Shown in pieces: positions 9,838 to 18,813 of a DNA stretch of 64,000 nucleotides; position 1 is the first letter of the stretch, and every line of letters begins with the position of its first letter. The DNA lies in the NCBI GenBank assembly GCA_016208305.1, contig JACQYI010000081.1:62001-126000 (forward strand), in the 5' to 3' direction. The position numbers and the translations under genes are program-made. The notes under the pieces are model-generated. The model was not told where the DNA came from, searched no databases, and was given only the letters and a program-made list of their open reading frames with translations. The stretch is from Oscillatoriophycideae cyanobacterium NC_groundwater_1537_Pr4_S-0.65um_50_18 (GTDB lineage: Bacteria; Cyanobacteriota; Cyanobacteriia; Elainellales; Elainellaceae).

Positions 9838-10677
9838 TCAGGGTTGGCAAAGCGGCGCATAGGCATCTGGACGACGATCGCGGTAAAACTGCCAGGTTTG
9901 GCGCGTTTGCTCGATCACCGCTAAGTCGAGATCGGCCACCAGCAGTTCGGGGTGGCGATCGCTGGCTTGAGCCACAATCTTGCCCTGAGGACTGACAAAA
10001 TAGCTCGATCCATAGAACTCGTTATGGCCCAATGGCTCAACGCCCACGCGGTTGATGGTGCCGACCCAGTAGCCATTAGCGATGGCATGGCTGGTTTGCT
10101 CAATGAACCAGAGGTGATCTGAGAGTCCTTTGGCTGTGGCAGAGGGGATGAACACCAGCTCTGCCCCGTTTAGCCCCAGACAGCGTGCCCCTTCGGGAAA
10201 ATGGCGATCATAACAAAGGTAGACGCCAATTTTTCCCACCTGGGTGTCAAAGACGGGATAGCCTAAATTGCCAGGACGAAAATAAAACTTTTCCCAAAAG
10301 CCAGGGAGCTGCGGAATATGGGTTTTGCGATATTTCCCCAAGTAGGTGCCGTCTGCATCAATCACAGCAGCCGTGTTGTAATAAACCCCTGGCATGTCCT
10401 GTTCGTACAGCGGTACCACTAGCACCAGATTCAGCGCTTGAGCCACTTGCTGCATTTGCTGAACAATCGCGCCATTCGGTACTGCTTCTGCGATCGCATA
10501 GTATGCTGCATCTTGCACCTGACAGAAATAGGGCGCATTAAACAGTTCTTGGAGGCAGGCAACCTGTGCGCCTTGGGCAGCGGCTTGATGCAGCATTTCA
10601 ATCTGATGGTTGACCATGCTGGGATATTCACCCGTCCAAGCGGTTTGAATGAGCGCAGCACGAATAACTCGACTCAT
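9838..10677 (-). CDS. carbon-nitrogen hydrolase (beta-ureidopropionase / N-carbamoylputrescine amidase type)
   Basis: The nitrilase-superfamily triad is visible: Glu in CLQELFNAPYF, Lys in GKYRKTHIPQ and the nucleophile Cys in GVYLCYDRHFPEG, with a second Glu in the HNEFYGSSYF region. These enzymes hydrolyse N-carbamoyl groups to amine, CO2 and ammonia. The pattern KTHIPQLPGFWEKFYF with GNLGYPVFD resembles the beta-ureidopropionase-like branch associated with pyrimidine/hydantoin degradation. It is the first gene of a leftward operon (CN-hydrolase, M20 amidohydrolase, AraC). It diverges from hyuA across a 222-bp promoter region. Length (279 aa) is typical. Confidence 0.9.
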   Translation of the reverse strand: MSRVIRAALIQTAWTGEYPSMVNHQIEMLHQAAAQGAQVACLQELFNAPYFCQVQDAAYYAIAEAVPNGAIVQQMQQVAQALNLVLVVPLYEQDMPGVYYNTAAVIDADGTYLGKYRKTHIPQLPGFWEKFYFRPGNLGYPVFDTQVGKIGVYLCYDRHFPEGARCLGLNGAELVFIPSATAKGLSDHLWFIEQTSHAIANGYWVGTINRVGVEPLGHNEFYGSSYFVSPQGKIVAQASDRHPELLVADLDLAVIEQTRQTWQFYRDRRPDAYAPLCQP

Positions 10678-10846
10678 AAGGTGACGTTCCTAATCTGTAA
10701 GGGCAGGTTTTGCAATAGCGATCGCGTCAGACCTTGTCGTTTCGGCTAAACCAGCCCTAACCGCAGAAAGCTTTTTAGCCCTCTCTATTTTCGTCATCAA
10801 CCGAAGCTAGACAACTGTGTCACCCAATACATTCTTCTCAGTTTTG

Positions 10847-10858
10847 ACTCTATAGAGT
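10847..10858. promoter_or_regulatory. 12-bp perfect palindrome in hyu divergent promoter region (candidate operator)
   Basis: ACTCTATAGAGT is self-complementary and lies 41 bp before the hyuA start codon, in the only gap between the two divergent arms of the hydantoin locus. A further half-like copy, CCTCTATACGG, follows at about 10869-10879. The position suits an operator for the AraC protein or another regulator. Binding itself is inference. Confidence 0.4.
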
Positions 10859-10899
10859 AGCGGCAGACCCTCTATACGGACGCACAGCGCGGCAAACAG

Positions 10900-13011
10900 A
10901 TGAGACTGATCGGCGTAGACATTGGCGGCACCTTCACAGATTTGATCCTGACAGACACCGAGCAGCAGCAAATCTGGATTCACAAAGTTCCGACCACGGT
11001 GGATGATCCGGCGATCGCCATGCTCTCTGGCATCCAAACCCTTTGCCAAATGGCAAACCTGTCACCCGACTCGATCGATCACCTTCTGCATGGCACCACC
11101 GTTGCCACCAATGCGCTGCTCACCCACGAAGGCGCTCAGGTGGGCATGATTACAACCCAGGGCTATCGAGATATTGTTCACATTGGCCGCCATCAGCGGC
11201 CGCAGCACTACTCGATCATGCAGGATATTCCTTGGCAAACGCAGCCGCTGGTGCAGCGCCGCCATCGCCTCACCGTGACTGAACGGCTGGGAGCCAAAGG
11301 CGAAGTCTTGACGGAGCTAAACGAAGCTGAAGTGCTAGAGGCGATCGCCACCCTAAAGCAGCAGGGCATTGAATCGATCGCCGTTTGCTTCCTCAACTCC
11401 TACATCAACGATGCCCATGAAGCGCGAGTCGCTGAGTTAATTCGGCAGCATTACCCAGAAGCATTTGTCACCACTAGCGCTAGCATCTTTCCGCAGTTCC
11501 GCGAATTTGAGCGATTCACGACGGCCTGTATTAATGCTTTTGTTGGCCCTAAAGTCAAAGCTTACATCGATCGCCTGTGGCAGCAGCTTCAGCCGTTGGG
11601 CATCCAGAGCGAGCTGCATATCATGCGATCGAATGGCGGAGTAGCGACAGCGGCGGTTGCTGCGCGAGAGCCAGTCACACTCCTGCTGTCAGGGCTGGCG
11701 GCTGGGGTGCTGGGCGGTGCGGCTACGGGGCAACAGTCCGATCGCCAAAATCTGATTACGTTTGACATGGGCGGCACCAGTACGGATATCGGAATTGTCA
11801 CCGCGAGTGGCTTTGTCGAAGCGACCGCCCGCGATACCTGGATTGCGGGATATCCGGTGATGGTACCGATGATCGATGTGCATACGATCGGAGCCGGAGG
11901 GGGCAGCATTGCCTATGTCGATGCTGGGGGTGCCTTTCGGGTGGGGCCTAAGAGTGCTGGAGCCAATCCTGGCCCTGCCTGCTATGGCAAAGGGGGCATT
12001 CAGGCGGCAGTCTCGGATGCCAATGTTGTGCTGAATCGGCTTGATCCCGATCACTTCTTGGGAGGCGAAATGGATATCTATCCCGATCGCGCCTTTACTG
12101 CCATGCAAGCCCTTGCCGATCGCCTCAACCTGAACTTGTACGAAGCGGCAGCGGGTGTGATTACGATCGTCAATAACAACATGGCAAACGCCATCCGATC
12201 GCGCACGGTACAAAAGGGACATGACCCGCGCCAGTTTGCCTTGGTGGCGCTGGGCGGTGCTGGCCCCCTGCATGCGGTTGAAGTGGCGCGTTCATTGAGC
12301 ATTCCCGAAGTCATCGTTCCCCGCTATCCCGGCATTACCTCCGCGATGGGGCTGCTAACCACGGACTTGAAACATGACCTGATCCAAAACGAATTTTTGC
12401 TCAGCACTCAGCCCGACCTGAGTAAGCTCAATCACGATCTGCGATCGCTAGAATCACAGGTGCAAACCCAGCTAACCGCCGATGGCTTCAATCCTGAGCA
12501 AGTCATCCTAGAGCGCTGGGCAGACTGCCGCTATTTAGGGCAGGGCTACGAGCTGCGGGTGCAGATTCCTGAAGGGGAACTAGACGAGGCTAAGCTCAGC
12601 CACCTCTGGCAGCAGTTTCACGATCGCCACACCGTTGAATATGGCCATGCCTTCCCTCAGAACCCCGTAGAGTTGGTGACGCTGCGAATCACAGGCAAAG
12701 GTGCCATGCCCAAACTCATGCAGCTGCCGCCTCCGCCCGTCGGCACGCTAGAACAAGCCTGGATCAAAACCACTGAAACCTACTTCCGCGTCAACGGACA
12801 GCTTGAACAATACGCGACCCAGTTCTTCGAGCGCGATCGCCTTCCCATCGGAGGCGCGATCGAAGCCCCTGCCGTTCTCTTCCAAAAAGATTCCACAACG
12901 CTGCTGCCGCCCCACACAAGGGCGATCGTTCAGCCCAACGGCAATATCCTCGTTCAGCTCATGCCCTTGCCGATAGAAGCCAAACGTCAGGCGATCGAAG
13001 CCATTTTCTAA
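10900..13011 (+). CDS. hyuA: hydantoinase/oxoprolinase subunit A
   Basis: The protein (703 aa) begins directly with the ASKHA-type nucleotide-binding motif GVDIGGTFTDLIL and continues through the Hydant_A_N region, the core Hydantoinase_A domain (FDMGGTSTDIGIV, IGAGGGSIAYVD, SAGANPGPACYG) and a second glycine-rich nucleotide motif (ALGGAGPLHAVEVARSL). HyuA subunits use ATP to drive hydrolysis of cyclic amides such as N-methylhydantoin, hydantoins or 5-oxoproline together with HyuB. The gene is followed by hyuB after a 70-bp C/T-rich spacer. Start choice is supported by immediate alignment of the domain; no Shine-Dalgarno motif is evident. The true cyclic substrate is not determined by sequence. 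Confidence 0.94.
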   Translation: MRLIGVDIGGTFTDLILTDTEQQQIWIHKVPTTVDDPAIAMLSGIQTLCQMANLSPDSIDHLLHGTTVATNALLTHEGAQVGMITTQGYRDIVHIGRHQRPQHYSIMQDIPWQTQPLVQRRHRLTVTERLGAKGEVLTELNEAEVLEAIATLKQQGIESIAVCFLNSYINDAHEARVAELIRQHYPEAFVTTSASIFPQFREFERFTTACINAFVGPKVKAYIDRLWQQLQPLGIQSELHIMRSNGGVATAAVAAREPVTLLLSGLAAGVLGGAATGQQSDRQNLITFDMGGTSTDIGIVTASGFVEATARDTWIAGYPVMVPMIDVHTIGAGGGSIAYVDAGGAFRVGPKSAGANPGPACYGKGGIQAAVSDANVVLNRLDPDHFLGGEMDIYPDRAFTAMQALADRLNLNLYEAAAGVITIVNNNMANAIRSRTVQKGHDPRQFALVALGGAGPLHAVEVARSLSIPEVIVPRYPGITSAMGLLTTDLKHDLIQNEFLLSTQPDLSKLNHDLRSLESQVQTQLTADGFNPEQVILERWADCRYLGQGYELRVQIPEGELDEAKLSHLWQQFHDRHTVEYGHAFPQNPVELVTLRITGKGAMPKLMQLPPPPVGTLEQAWIKTTETYFRVNGQLEQYATQFFERDRLPIGGAIEAPAVLFQKDSTTLLPPHTRAIVQPNGNILVQLMPLPIEAKRQAIEAIF

Positions 13012-13081
13012 CTTCTCCCACCCCCTCTCTCTCCCTCTCTCCCACCCCCTCTCTCCCACCTACTCTCCCACCCACCCCCCT
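13012..13081. other. 70-bp G-free C/T-rich spacer between hyuA and hyuB
   Basis: The whole hyuA-hyuB gap contains no G on the + strand and is built of ccccctctct and cccacc blocks. There is therefore no Shine-Dalgarno sequence for hyuB. The opposite strand has at least seven runs of three or more G separated by short A/T-containing spacers, a pattern able to form a G-quadruplex in the transcribed template. Confidence 0.8.
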
Positions 13082-14881
13082 ATGCCCACTTCCCTATCCC
13101 CAAAACGGACTCTTCCGGCGATCGATCCAGTCACAGCTCAAGTGCTGGCAGGCGCGCTCAACAGCATTGCGCTAGAAATGGGTCACAAATTAGCCCGCAT
13201 GTCTTACTCCAGCATCATCCGGGAGTCAGAAGATTTTGGCGCGGCTATCTTAGATGCCGACTGTCAGCAGTTGGCTGAATGTGCCTACAGTACGCCCCTG
13301 CAATTAGGGCCTATTCCTGGCTATATGCGCGGCGTACTCAAGGCTATGGCAGAGGATGGCGAAGAGTTTTATCCGGGTGATGTGATTCTCCATAATCATC
13401 CTTACTATGGGGCCTCTCACGGGCCAGATATTGGTATCGGCATTCCGATCTTTCAGCAGGATCAGCTGATTGGGTTCTCGTTCACGACGGCACACCATTT
13501 GGATATCGGCTCTTGTTCACCGGGGAGTTGTGGCATTGTGGATGCGGTCGATGCCTATGCTGAGGGCTTGCAGTTCAAGGCCGTTAAACTCTACGAAAAG
13601 GGCGAAAAAAATCGGCAAGTCTGGCGCATGCTGCGGCAAAATATTCGCAGTGCGGATGTGGTCGTGGGCGATATTGAAGCCCAAGTTGCCGCCTGCCGTG
13701 TGGGAGAGCGGCGATTTCTAGAGCTGGTCGAGCAGTATGGGCTAGATACGGTTCTCGCAGCCAGCGAAGAGTTAATGAACTATTCTGAGCGGATGATGCG
13801 GCAGGCGATCGCCCAGTTACCCGACGGCACCTATGCCGCAGAAGGCTTTCTGGACGGTTTCCTCGATGATCCTGATCCCACCAAAAAGGATTTGAAAATC
13901 GCCGTAACGGTGACGATTGACGGCAGCAATATGACGATCGATCTGACGGGTACCGCTCCCCAAATTGACGATCGCCCCATCAATATGCCGTTTGTGGGCA
14001 CGGTAGATATCGCTATTTTTGTGACGCTGCGATCGGTACTGCTCGATACGGCTCTGATGGAGTATGTGCCACAAAACTCTGGCTTAATTCGCCCGATTGC
14101 GATCGTGGCACCCAAAGGCTGTTTAGCAAACCCCATCTATCCGGCTCCGGTGATTGCTCGCTGCTGCCCTGGCAACGTGGTGGCCGATACCCTGATGAAG
14201 GCGCTAGCGCAAGTCGCACCGCACAACATTAGCGGCGGCATTGGCAACATCAAAGTTGTGTCTTATAGCGGCGTGGTTGATGAAGACTACTGGGTCTATA
14301 TGGACATCACCGAAGGCAGCTATGGGGGTCGCTACGGCAAAGACGGCATGGATGGCGTGGATACCCTCTATGCCAATACGCGTAACAATCCGATCGAAGA
14401 TATTGAGGCTCATCTGCCCCTCCGAGTGACTCGCTATGAGCTGTTAGAAGACAAAAGTGGAGCAGGACAGTGGCGAGGCGGCTTAGGTTCTGTACGAGAT
14501 ATTCAGTTCCTCAGCAGCGGTCAAATGTCGCTGGAAGGAGAAGGCAACAAGTATGCACCTTGGGGCATTTTTGGCGGCAAAGATGGCACGCCAGGAGGCG
14601 TTGTGGTGTTTTCTGAGTCACAAGCCGCGATCGATTTACCGTCCAAATTTCCCTGCCGCAAAACGCGATCGGGCGATACCCTTCGCACCGTTAGCCCCTG
14701 TGGGGGCGGCTATGGCGATCCGCTGTTGCGCGATCCGCAGCAGGTGCTAGAGGATGTGCTAGATGATTATCTCAGCCTAGAGAAAGCTCAGGAGGATTAT
14801 GCTGTGGTGATTGATCCAGCAACTTTGGCGATCGACTTTGCCGCCACGACTGCGCTCCGTCAGTCCCGATCGGGAACGTAG
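13082..14881 (+). CDS. hyuB: hydantoinase/oxoprolinase subunit B
   Basis: This 599-residue protein matches the Hydantoinase_B family throughout. Landmarks are SSIIRESEDFGAAI, GDVILHNHPYYGASHGPDIG, the metal-ligand-like HHLDIG, DLTGTAPQ and, near the end, GGLGSVRDI, GKDGTPGG and SPCGGGYGDPL. HyuB carries out the hydrolytic half of the ATP-dependent opening of hydantoins or 5-oxoproline with HyuA. It follows hyuA in the same direction, so one transcript is expected. Its start is the ATG immediately after the G-free spacer. The C-terminal 50 residues (acidic DVLDDYLS) are as in relatives. The gene stops 47 bp before the end of the convergent N-demethylase gene. Confidence 0.94.
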   Translation: MPTSLSPKRTLPAIDPVTAQVLAGALNSIALEMGHKLARMSYSSIIRESEDFGAAILDADCQQLAECAYSTPLQLGPIPGYMRGVLKAMAEDGEEFYPGDVILHNHPYYGASHGPDIGIGIPIFQQDQLIGFSFTTAHHLDIGSCSPGSCGIVDAVDAYAEGLQFKAVKLYEKGEKNRQVWRMLRQNIRSADVVVGDIEAQVAACRVGERRFLELVEQYGLDTVLAASEELMNYSERMMRQAIAQLPDGTYAAEGFLDGFLDDPDPTKKDLKIAVTVTIDGSNMTIDLTGTAPQIDDRPINMPFVGTVDIAIFVTLRSVLLDTALMEYVPQNSGLIRPIAIVAPKGCLANPIYPAPVIARCCPGNVVADTLMKALAQVAPHNISGGIGNIKVVSYSGVVDEDYWVYMDITEGSYGGRYGKDGMDGVDTLYANTRNNPIEDIEAHLPLRVTRYELLEDKSGAGQWRGGLGSVRDIQFLSSGQMSLEGEGNKYAPWGIFGGKDGTPGGVVVFSESQAAIDLPSKFPCRKTRSGDTLRTVSPCGGGYGDPLLRDPQQVLEDVLDDYLSLEKAQEDYAVVIDPATLAIDFAATTALRQSRSGT

Positions 14882-14928
14882 AGTCTGCCTTTGTGAAAAC
14901 TTTTATCCTGCTAGAGCGACTCAGAGTA

Positions 14929-15846
14929 TTAACGCGTCAGTTCTTCCAAATAGCGCTTTAGCGGGTCACGAATGGGCGTTAGACTTTTATAAAGCTGCAT
15001 ATCAGGGGGGATTTGATCGAGGGTTGTCTTAAGACCAACAGCAGCAGCCGGATATTGCTCAAGCAGAGATAAGGGATAGACATAAATGCGAATCGTAAAT
15101 AAGATGGCCTGGGTGAGGGGAAGTCGCCGTAGAGTCTGCCGTTCTACACGAATCCAAAGCTTCTCTCCAGCCGTTTCGATCGTCACTCCGGCTGGGTCAA
15201 TGCGCTCAGTATGATTGCTGCCTAAATACAGTTCTGGGGTATCTGTGATACTCCAATTTGTCCGATAGCCAGGGCTTTCAGGCCGCAAGCGATCGAAATA
15301 AACGTTGACTGGATTCTGGAGTTGGGGGGCATAACCGGGAACTGGCTCATGAATAGGAGCGATCGCCCGTCCCAATTTGTCATGCAGTCGCCAATAGGAT
15401 GGAAAACTCAAGGAGGCTGTACCTAAAATGTAGCCCTCTTCACTCGGCAGCATCAGACAGAGATCTTCCTGCACTAATCGTCCTGCCAAATCGAGCGGTG
15501 CTGCTGCAAAATCTGTAGGGTGCCAGGTTTCTTGAGTCAGCCGATTGACAATGGCTCCTGCTGTAAGGTGAAAATAGGCTGGGAAGCGCTGAGTTAAGTG
15601 GTCTAACAGTAAATCGAGTACCTCTTGCTGGGCTGCCTCGCTTCCCGGAGTACTGGCAAACACATCAGCATAGCGCTCTACCCGCAGCTCTGCCTTACGC
15701 TGCAAATAAGGAACAAATTCTTGGTCAATTTGAATCCAATCTTCGAGTTGCAGCGCTTTTAAGCCCAGACTCAAGCGCCATTGCCCTGTACTAAAGGGAA
15801 AATAGATGCGCTTATTTTCTTGACAACGGATGTCAGAATCAATCAC
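14929..15846 (-). CDS. heme-dependent oxidative N-demethylase family protein (DUF3445)
   Basis: The 305-residue protein opens with YFPFSTGQWRLSLGLKAL and contains the DUF3445 patterns LQRKAELR, EDLCLMLP, FPSYWRLHDKLGRAIAPIHEPVPGY and NWSITD. DUF3445 includes the heme-dependent N-demethylase subunit that oxidises secondary amines such as dimethylamine. The H in the PIHEPVPGY block is a candidate heme ligand (family knowledge, not proven here). The gene converges on hyuB, leaving 47 bp between them. It may therefore act on N-methylated products related to the hydantoin locus, which is inference. Partner subunits of the known enzyme are not present here. Confidence 0.82.
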   Translation of the reverse strand: MIDSDIRCQENKRIYFPFSTGQWRLSLGLKALQLEDWIQIDQEFVPYLQRKAELRVERYADVFASTPGSEAAQQEVLDLLLDHLTQRFPAYFHLTAGAIVNRLTQETWHPTDFAAAPLDLAGRLVQEDLCLMLPSEEGYILGTASLSFPSYWRLHDKLGRAIAPIHEPVPGYAPQLQNPVNVYFDRLRPESPGYRTNWSITDTPELYLGSNHTERIDPAGVTIETAGEKLWIRVERQTLRRLPLTQAILFTIRIYVYPLSLLEQYPAAAVGLKTTLDQIPPDMQLYKSLTPIRDPLKRYLEELTR

Positions 15847-15889
15847 TGCGATTTCCCCCTTCTGTAGCCGTAATCATCAGGCTTAAGAC

Positions 15890-15923
15890 ATTGTAGTGGA
15901 TGTACAGAGTCATCCACTACAAT
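15890..15923. promoter_or_regulatory. perfect 13-bp inverted repeat upstream of the N-demethylase gene
   Basis: The arms 15890-15902 (attgtagtggatg) and 15911-15923 are perfect complements around an 8-nt loop. The element lies 43 bp upstream of the 15846 start and about 100 bp after the MFS gene stop. No T tract follows on either strand, so an operator is as likely as a terminator. Confidence 0.5.
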
Positions 15924-16025
15924 CCCCCCGTCCTTACTGCTGAGAGTAGCCCCTATTATCGGATGCTTTCACCCTAGTGTAAACGGGAGCGATCGCCCCT
16001 CGGCTCAGTGAGCTTCATTCTTCCC

Positions 16026-17198
16026 TCACGCTCTGCTATTCAAATGAGTAGAACGATCGCGCATCATCAGGTAAATGATCAGTGCTATAACCCCTAACAT
16101 TCCGGCAATGACGCCATAGGTTTGTCTAAAGCCAAGCTGCTGCACTAGAGGCTGCGTCAGAATGGGGCAAAAGAACTGTCCTAAAAACATGCTGGTCGTC
16201 AATCCACCCAATGCTTTGCCGCGCAGCGAGGCTGGAGTCTCGCCACTGACCCAGACATTCATATTGGGCATGGCAAACCCTAGCCCAAAGCCGACCAAAA
16301 GCTGGCCTAATAAAACGGTGGAATAGTCATTGCCCAATGCCACAATGCCATAGCCAATGCCCATCATCACCAGCAGAATGACCAAGATATGGGTAAAGCT
16401 AAACTTGGATTTGAGGCTGCCGTAGCGCATCGAAGAAATTGCATTGGCCAACGTTGTGGCTGCGATCGCAATTCCCACCTCACTGCTGCTAACGCTTCCC
16501 AGGGTTTGAAGGTAAAACGGGAGCTGTACGGGTGTCATATAAAAGGCCAACATGATGACAAAATTCAGCCCATAAACGATCGCTAGAGTTTTAACAGGCA
16601 GCTTGTCTCTAGCGATCGCAAGGTCACCCAATTTGGCAGTCGATGCGCGTGGGGGTTCGGGTAAGAAGATCCAGACAAAGGGTAAGACAGCAAACGCCAG
16701 CAGATAGACAACGAAAGGCATACGCCAACTGAGTCCGGCTAAGAAGCCCGCCAGCATTAGAAAAACAACGCCACCAAACCCCATAAACGCAGCTTGAATG
16801 CCCATCACCTGATTACGCTGTGCGCCGTCATAGTAATCTGCAATTAACGCGAGTGAGGCAGTCATCACGGCTGCGACCGCCAGACCTAGCAAGGCGCGTG
16901 CTGCCAATAAGGCCGGAATTGAAGTGAGAGTTAGCCCCGCAACCCCTCCGGCAAGGCCATAAACAATCATAGCGGCAATCAACAAAGGCTTTCGTCCAAA
17001 CCGATCGATAATGCTGCCTGAGAGGGGTGCTCCGATCGCCGTAAACAAACCGGGGAGAGTGAGCATTAACTTCACCCAGAACTCAGAATTAGGTGTCGTA
17101 GAAAACGCTTGCTGAATTTGGGGTAACGCAGGGGCGATCGCAGCACCTGCCATTACGGTTAAGCTGCTCATCAACAACAGCGTGATCAGTTTCATCAT
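16026..17198 (-). CDS. MFS transporter (drug/metabolite efflux type)
   Basis: The protein has about 12 hydrophobic segments in 390 residues. The MFS signature between TM2 and TM3 is present (GSIIDRFGRKPLLI), as is the antiporter-like motif in TM5 (GGVVFLMLAGFLAGLSWR). A central cytoplasmic loop follows FLPEPP. It is an inner-membrane exchanger; the substrate is unknown. Two Met codons open the frame and the first (17198) is used. The gene is 34 bp before the azoreductase stop on the same strand, so the pirin-azoreductase-MFS genes may form one transcriptional unit. Confidence 0.9.
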   Translation of the reverse strand: MMKLITLLLMSSLTVMAGAAIAPALPQIQQAFSTTPNSEFWVKLMLTLPGLFTAIGAPLSGSIIDRFGRKPLLIAAMIVYGLAGGVAGLTLTSIPALLAARALLGLAVAAVMTASLALIADYYDGAQRNQVMGIQAAFMGFGGVVFLMLAGFLAGLSWRMPFVVYLLAFAVLPFVWIFLPEPPRASTAKLGDLAIARDKLPVKTLAIVYGLNFVIMLAFYMTPVQLPFYLQTLGSVSSSEVGIAIAATTLANAISSMRYGSLKSKFSFTHILVILLVMMGIGYGIVALGNDYSTVLLGQLLVGFGLGFAMPNMNVWVSGETPASLRGKALGGLTTSMFLGQFFCPILTQPLVQQLGFRQTYGVIAGMLGVIALIIYLMMRDRSTHLNSRA

Positions 17199-17232
17199 TG
17201 TGATTTACCGCGTTTTATACCGTTGGAGTACC

Positions 17233-17856
17233 CTACGAGACGCTGGCTACCGATCTCAAGGCAGCTTTGGCATTGGCGATCGCCGTAGCCTTTGCCTCAT
17301 CTCCACCCATGAGATTATCTGCATGGATGACTTCAATATCGGTGATGCCCATAAACCCAAAAATCAGCCGCAGATAGGGTTCTTGCATATCGTAGGCATG
17401 GTAAGGCGTATCCTTGGGGTAGGAACCGCCCCGCGCAGTAATAATCACCATCTTTTTCCCCTGCACCAAGCCTTTGTAGCTGCCATCTGGTTCAACGCTA
17501 AAGGTTCGTCCTGCCCGCACAATTTGATCGATGTATGCCTTGAAGTTGGCAGGAAAACTAAAGTTGTACATGGGCACACTAAAGACATAGCGATCGGCTG
17601 CCAAAAACTCATCGACGAGCTGATCAGAAATTCGCATGGCTTCAACGCTTTCAGGCGAGTGTTGATCTGGAGGCGTAAAGGCTCCGGCAATCCAGGCTTC
17701 ACTCACAAAGGGAACAGGATTATGACCAATATCGCGATAGGTCACGGTATCTTCAGGGTGAGCCGCCTGCCAATCTGAGACAAATTCTTTAGCCAATGTG
17801 CGCGAAACGGAGCGATCGCCCCGAGGACTAGCATCGAGATGGAGAATGTGAGTCAT
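17233..17856 (-). CDS. azoR: FMN-dependent NADH azoreductase (NAD(P)H oxidoreductase)
   Basis: The flavodoxin-like fold is read from HLDASPRGDRSVSRTLA (FMN phosphate loop), PMYNFSFPANFKAYIDQ and ARGGSYPK. The family reduces azo dyes and quinones by two-electron transfer from NAD(P)H and protects from thiol and quinone stress. The open frame extends upstream to 18045, but the true start is the ATG at 17856: it begins exactly at the domain, gives the usual length of about 207 residues and has AGGAG 10 nt before it. It lies downstream of a pirin gene and is divergent, with it, from a LysR regulator. Confidence 0.93.
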   Translation of the reverse strand: MTHILHLDASPRGDRSVSRTLAKEFVSDWQAAHPEDTVTYRDIGHNPVPFVSEAWIAGAFTPPDQHSPESVEAMRISDQLVDEFLAADRYVFSVPMYNFSFPANFKAYIDQIVRAGRTFSVEPDGSYKGLVQGKKMVIITARGGSYPKDTPYHAYDMQEPYLRLIFGFMGITDIEVIHADNLMGGDEAKATAIANAKAALRSVASVS

Positions 17857-17932
17857 GATGAGATAGCTCCTGGTAAAGATAAAAGCAGAGTTGAGATCAG
17901 CCGATCGAGTGGGCAATAGCCCACTCGATACC

Positions 17933-18637
17933 CTATGCTGCCATATCAAACAACAGCACTTCAGAATCGCCAGATACACCTTGCAGCGTGATTTGAGATT
18001 CTTCTGCGATCGCAGCGCCATCTCCGGCAGCAAGGGTCTGATCATTGAGCTTTACGGCTCCGCGCACCACTTGCAACCAAGCCACTCGGCCTGCCGCCAG
18101 CGGATGAGACACAGCATCATCGGCCTGCAAAATGCTGGCATAAAGGTTGATATCTTGATGAATCGTGATCGAGCCATCTCGTCCATCGCGAGAGCCAACC
18201 AGCCGCAGCAGACCCCGCTTGTCTTCTTCAGAAAACGTCTTTTGCTCGTAGCCCGGTTCGATGCCTTTCTGTTCTGGCAAAACCCAGATTTGTAGAAAAT
18301 GGACGGGTTCAGTTTTAGAGGCATTATATTCGCTGTGCATAATGCCCGTCCCGGCAGACATGCGCTGCACATCGCCAGGGCGAATCACCGATCCGGTACC
18401 AATGCTGTCTTTATGTTCTAATGCACCTTCTAGGACATAGGAAATAATTTCCATATCCCGATGCCCGTGGGTGCTAAAGCCTTGTCCGGGAGTCACTTTA
18501 TCTTCATTAATCACTCGTAAATCAGCAAACCCCATATGGCTAGGATCGTAGTAATTGCCAAAGGAGAAGGTGTGGCGACTGTCAAGCCAGCCAAAGTATG
18601 CAGAACCTCGTTCTTGAGCAGGGCGTAGGGTAATCAT
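17933..18637 (-). CDS. pirin-family bicupin, quercetinase-like
   Basis: The pirin N-terminal metal motif is visible as [12 protein letters not shown] with the matching later pair GIMHSEYN, together giving three His and one Glu that bind Fe or another metal. [13 protein letters not shown] near the start is typical of the YhhW type. Such proteins bind metal and some have quercetin 2,3-dioxygenase activity in vitro; physiological roles are mostly redox sensing. It is 76 bp upstream of azoR on the same strand and diverges from the LysR gene at 18814, an arrangement that suggests LysR control of both. Length 234 aa is normal. Confidence 0.93.
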   Translation of the reverse strand: MITLRPAQERGSAYFGWLDSRHTFSFGNYYDPSHMGFADLRVINEDKVTPGQGFSTHGHRDMEIISYVLEGALEHKDSIGTGSVIRPGDVQRMSAGTGIMHSEYNASKTEPVHFLQIWVLPEQKGIEPGYEQKTFSEEDKRGLLRLVGSRDGRDGSITIHQDINLYASILQADDAVSHPLAAGRVAWLQVVRGAVKLNDQTLAAGDGAAIAEESQITLQGVSGDSEVLLFDMAA

Positions 18638-18813
18638 GGGAACAACCTCGGTGAAGTGATCAGGAAAGGCAGAAGAGAAGAAACGATATCTTCACCCTTT
18701 TTTTTAACCTTTTCCCTTTCTGAGTACTCTATGATTATGGAATGAATCCAAACAAAAGACAATATGCTATTTTATAAACATACTGTATCTAAAATGGCTA
18801 CAATACTCAAGGA

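Noticed and set aside
11689-12273. 194-residue open frame on the minus strand
   Set aside because: It is a shadow of hyuA; no family features.
17182-17778. 198-residue open frame on the + strand
   Set aside because: It lies over the azoreductase gene in the other direction and has no domain or ribosome-binding site.
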